NCBI GenBank assembly: GCA_014762585.1
Contig: JABURN010000180.1
Location: 1-30,608, forward strand
Reading direction: 5' to 3'
Source of the DNA: Methylophaga sp.
GTDB lineage: Bacteria; Pseudomonadota; Gammaproteobacteria; Nitrosococcales; Methylophagaceae
DNA: 30,608 nucleotides
In this document: positions 30,521-30,608 of the stretch, piece by piece
Layout of the letters: each line of letters starts with the position of its first letter
Position numbering within the stretch: the stretch's first letter is position 1
Notes under the pieces: generated by a model
The model's database searches: none
What the model saw: the letters and a program-made list of their open reading frames with translations, nothing else
What the model was told of the DNA's origin: nothing
Made by a program: the position numbers and the translations under genes

Positions 30521-30608
30521 ATTTCGCCTTGATGGCGAGTCAGGGAAATGCGCGCCCATTTCCCTAACAACCCTAGGGCGCCCCAATGTGCTGGCCTGCG
30601 GCTCCACT
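30521..30608. repeat. Hairpin-rich non-coding stretch, likely the edge of a dispersed repeat
   Basis: TCGCC-TTGAT-GGCGA (30524-30538) is followed directly by a nine-base perfect stem AGGGAAATG/CATTTCCCT (30542-30550 with 30557-30565), then the palindrome CCCTAGGG and GC-rich sequence up to the window end. The order (a GGCGA hairpin, a second strong hairpin, then GGGCGCCCC) recalls a type of dispersed intergenic repeat seen in gammaproteobacteria. Only one copy is visible here, so this is a resemblance and not proof. It also could act as a terminator for the orphan gene, although a T-run is missing. Confidence 0.4.

Overview
The window looks like chromosome of a gammaproteobacterium. ParE and ParC match the E. 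coli proteins closely, the surE-pcm-nlpD block is typical of that class, and prfB carries the classical RF2 frameshift site. A NAD-linked formate dehydrogenase with a fused NuoE/NuoF subunit, like FDH1 of methylotrophs, next to a periplasmic formate dehydrogenase suggests a formate- or C1-oxidising lifestyle, perhaps Methylophaga-like. That taxonomic guess is inference. No tRNA, rRNA, CRISPR array or transposase is visible.

Left part (1-5632, plus strand): the C-terminus of a TonB protein, an exported TPR protein overlapping it, and a class II aldolase overlapping the TPR gene. Then comes an ovothiol pair: ovoA (sulfoxide synthase fused to a methyltransferase) and a PatB/MalY-type C-S lyase that is probably OvoB. 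From 5633 to 7004 there are three small genes: a DUF2582 winged-helix protein (plus), a DUF3365 c-type haem protein (minus) and a DUF2892 membrane protein (minus).

Middle (7146-11309): parE and parC, topoisomerase IV, 18 bases apart. From 11341 to 19473 there is a complete periplasmic formate dehydrogenase locus: DUF3305, DUF3306, a multi-cluster ferredoxin and a TorD-like chaperone, then (behind its own likely promoter and a structured leader) a Tat-targeted small protein, the catalytic subunit FdhA, the Fe-S subunit FdhB, a 59-residue lipoprotein that length cut-offs would miss, and the cytochrome b subunit FdhC. A 366-base gap holding a terminator-like hairpin and several inverted repeats separates this from a cytoplasmic NAD-dependent formate dehydrogenase (fused E/F subunit plus NuoG-like alpha subunit, 19840-24335), which ends at a strong terminator. 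The two enzymes could send formate electrons to quinone and to NADH respectively. Both use cysteine rather than selenocysteine.

Right part (24449-29946): surE, pcm, a YqaA/DedA-family membrane protein and nlpD in tight succession, then prfB (needing a +1 frameshift) and lysS with a terminator. The usual rpoS after nlpD is absent. The last 600 bases hold an AT-rich orphan gene for a three-helix membrane protein and, at the edge, a hairpin-rich non-coding stretch that looks like the start of a dispersed repeat.
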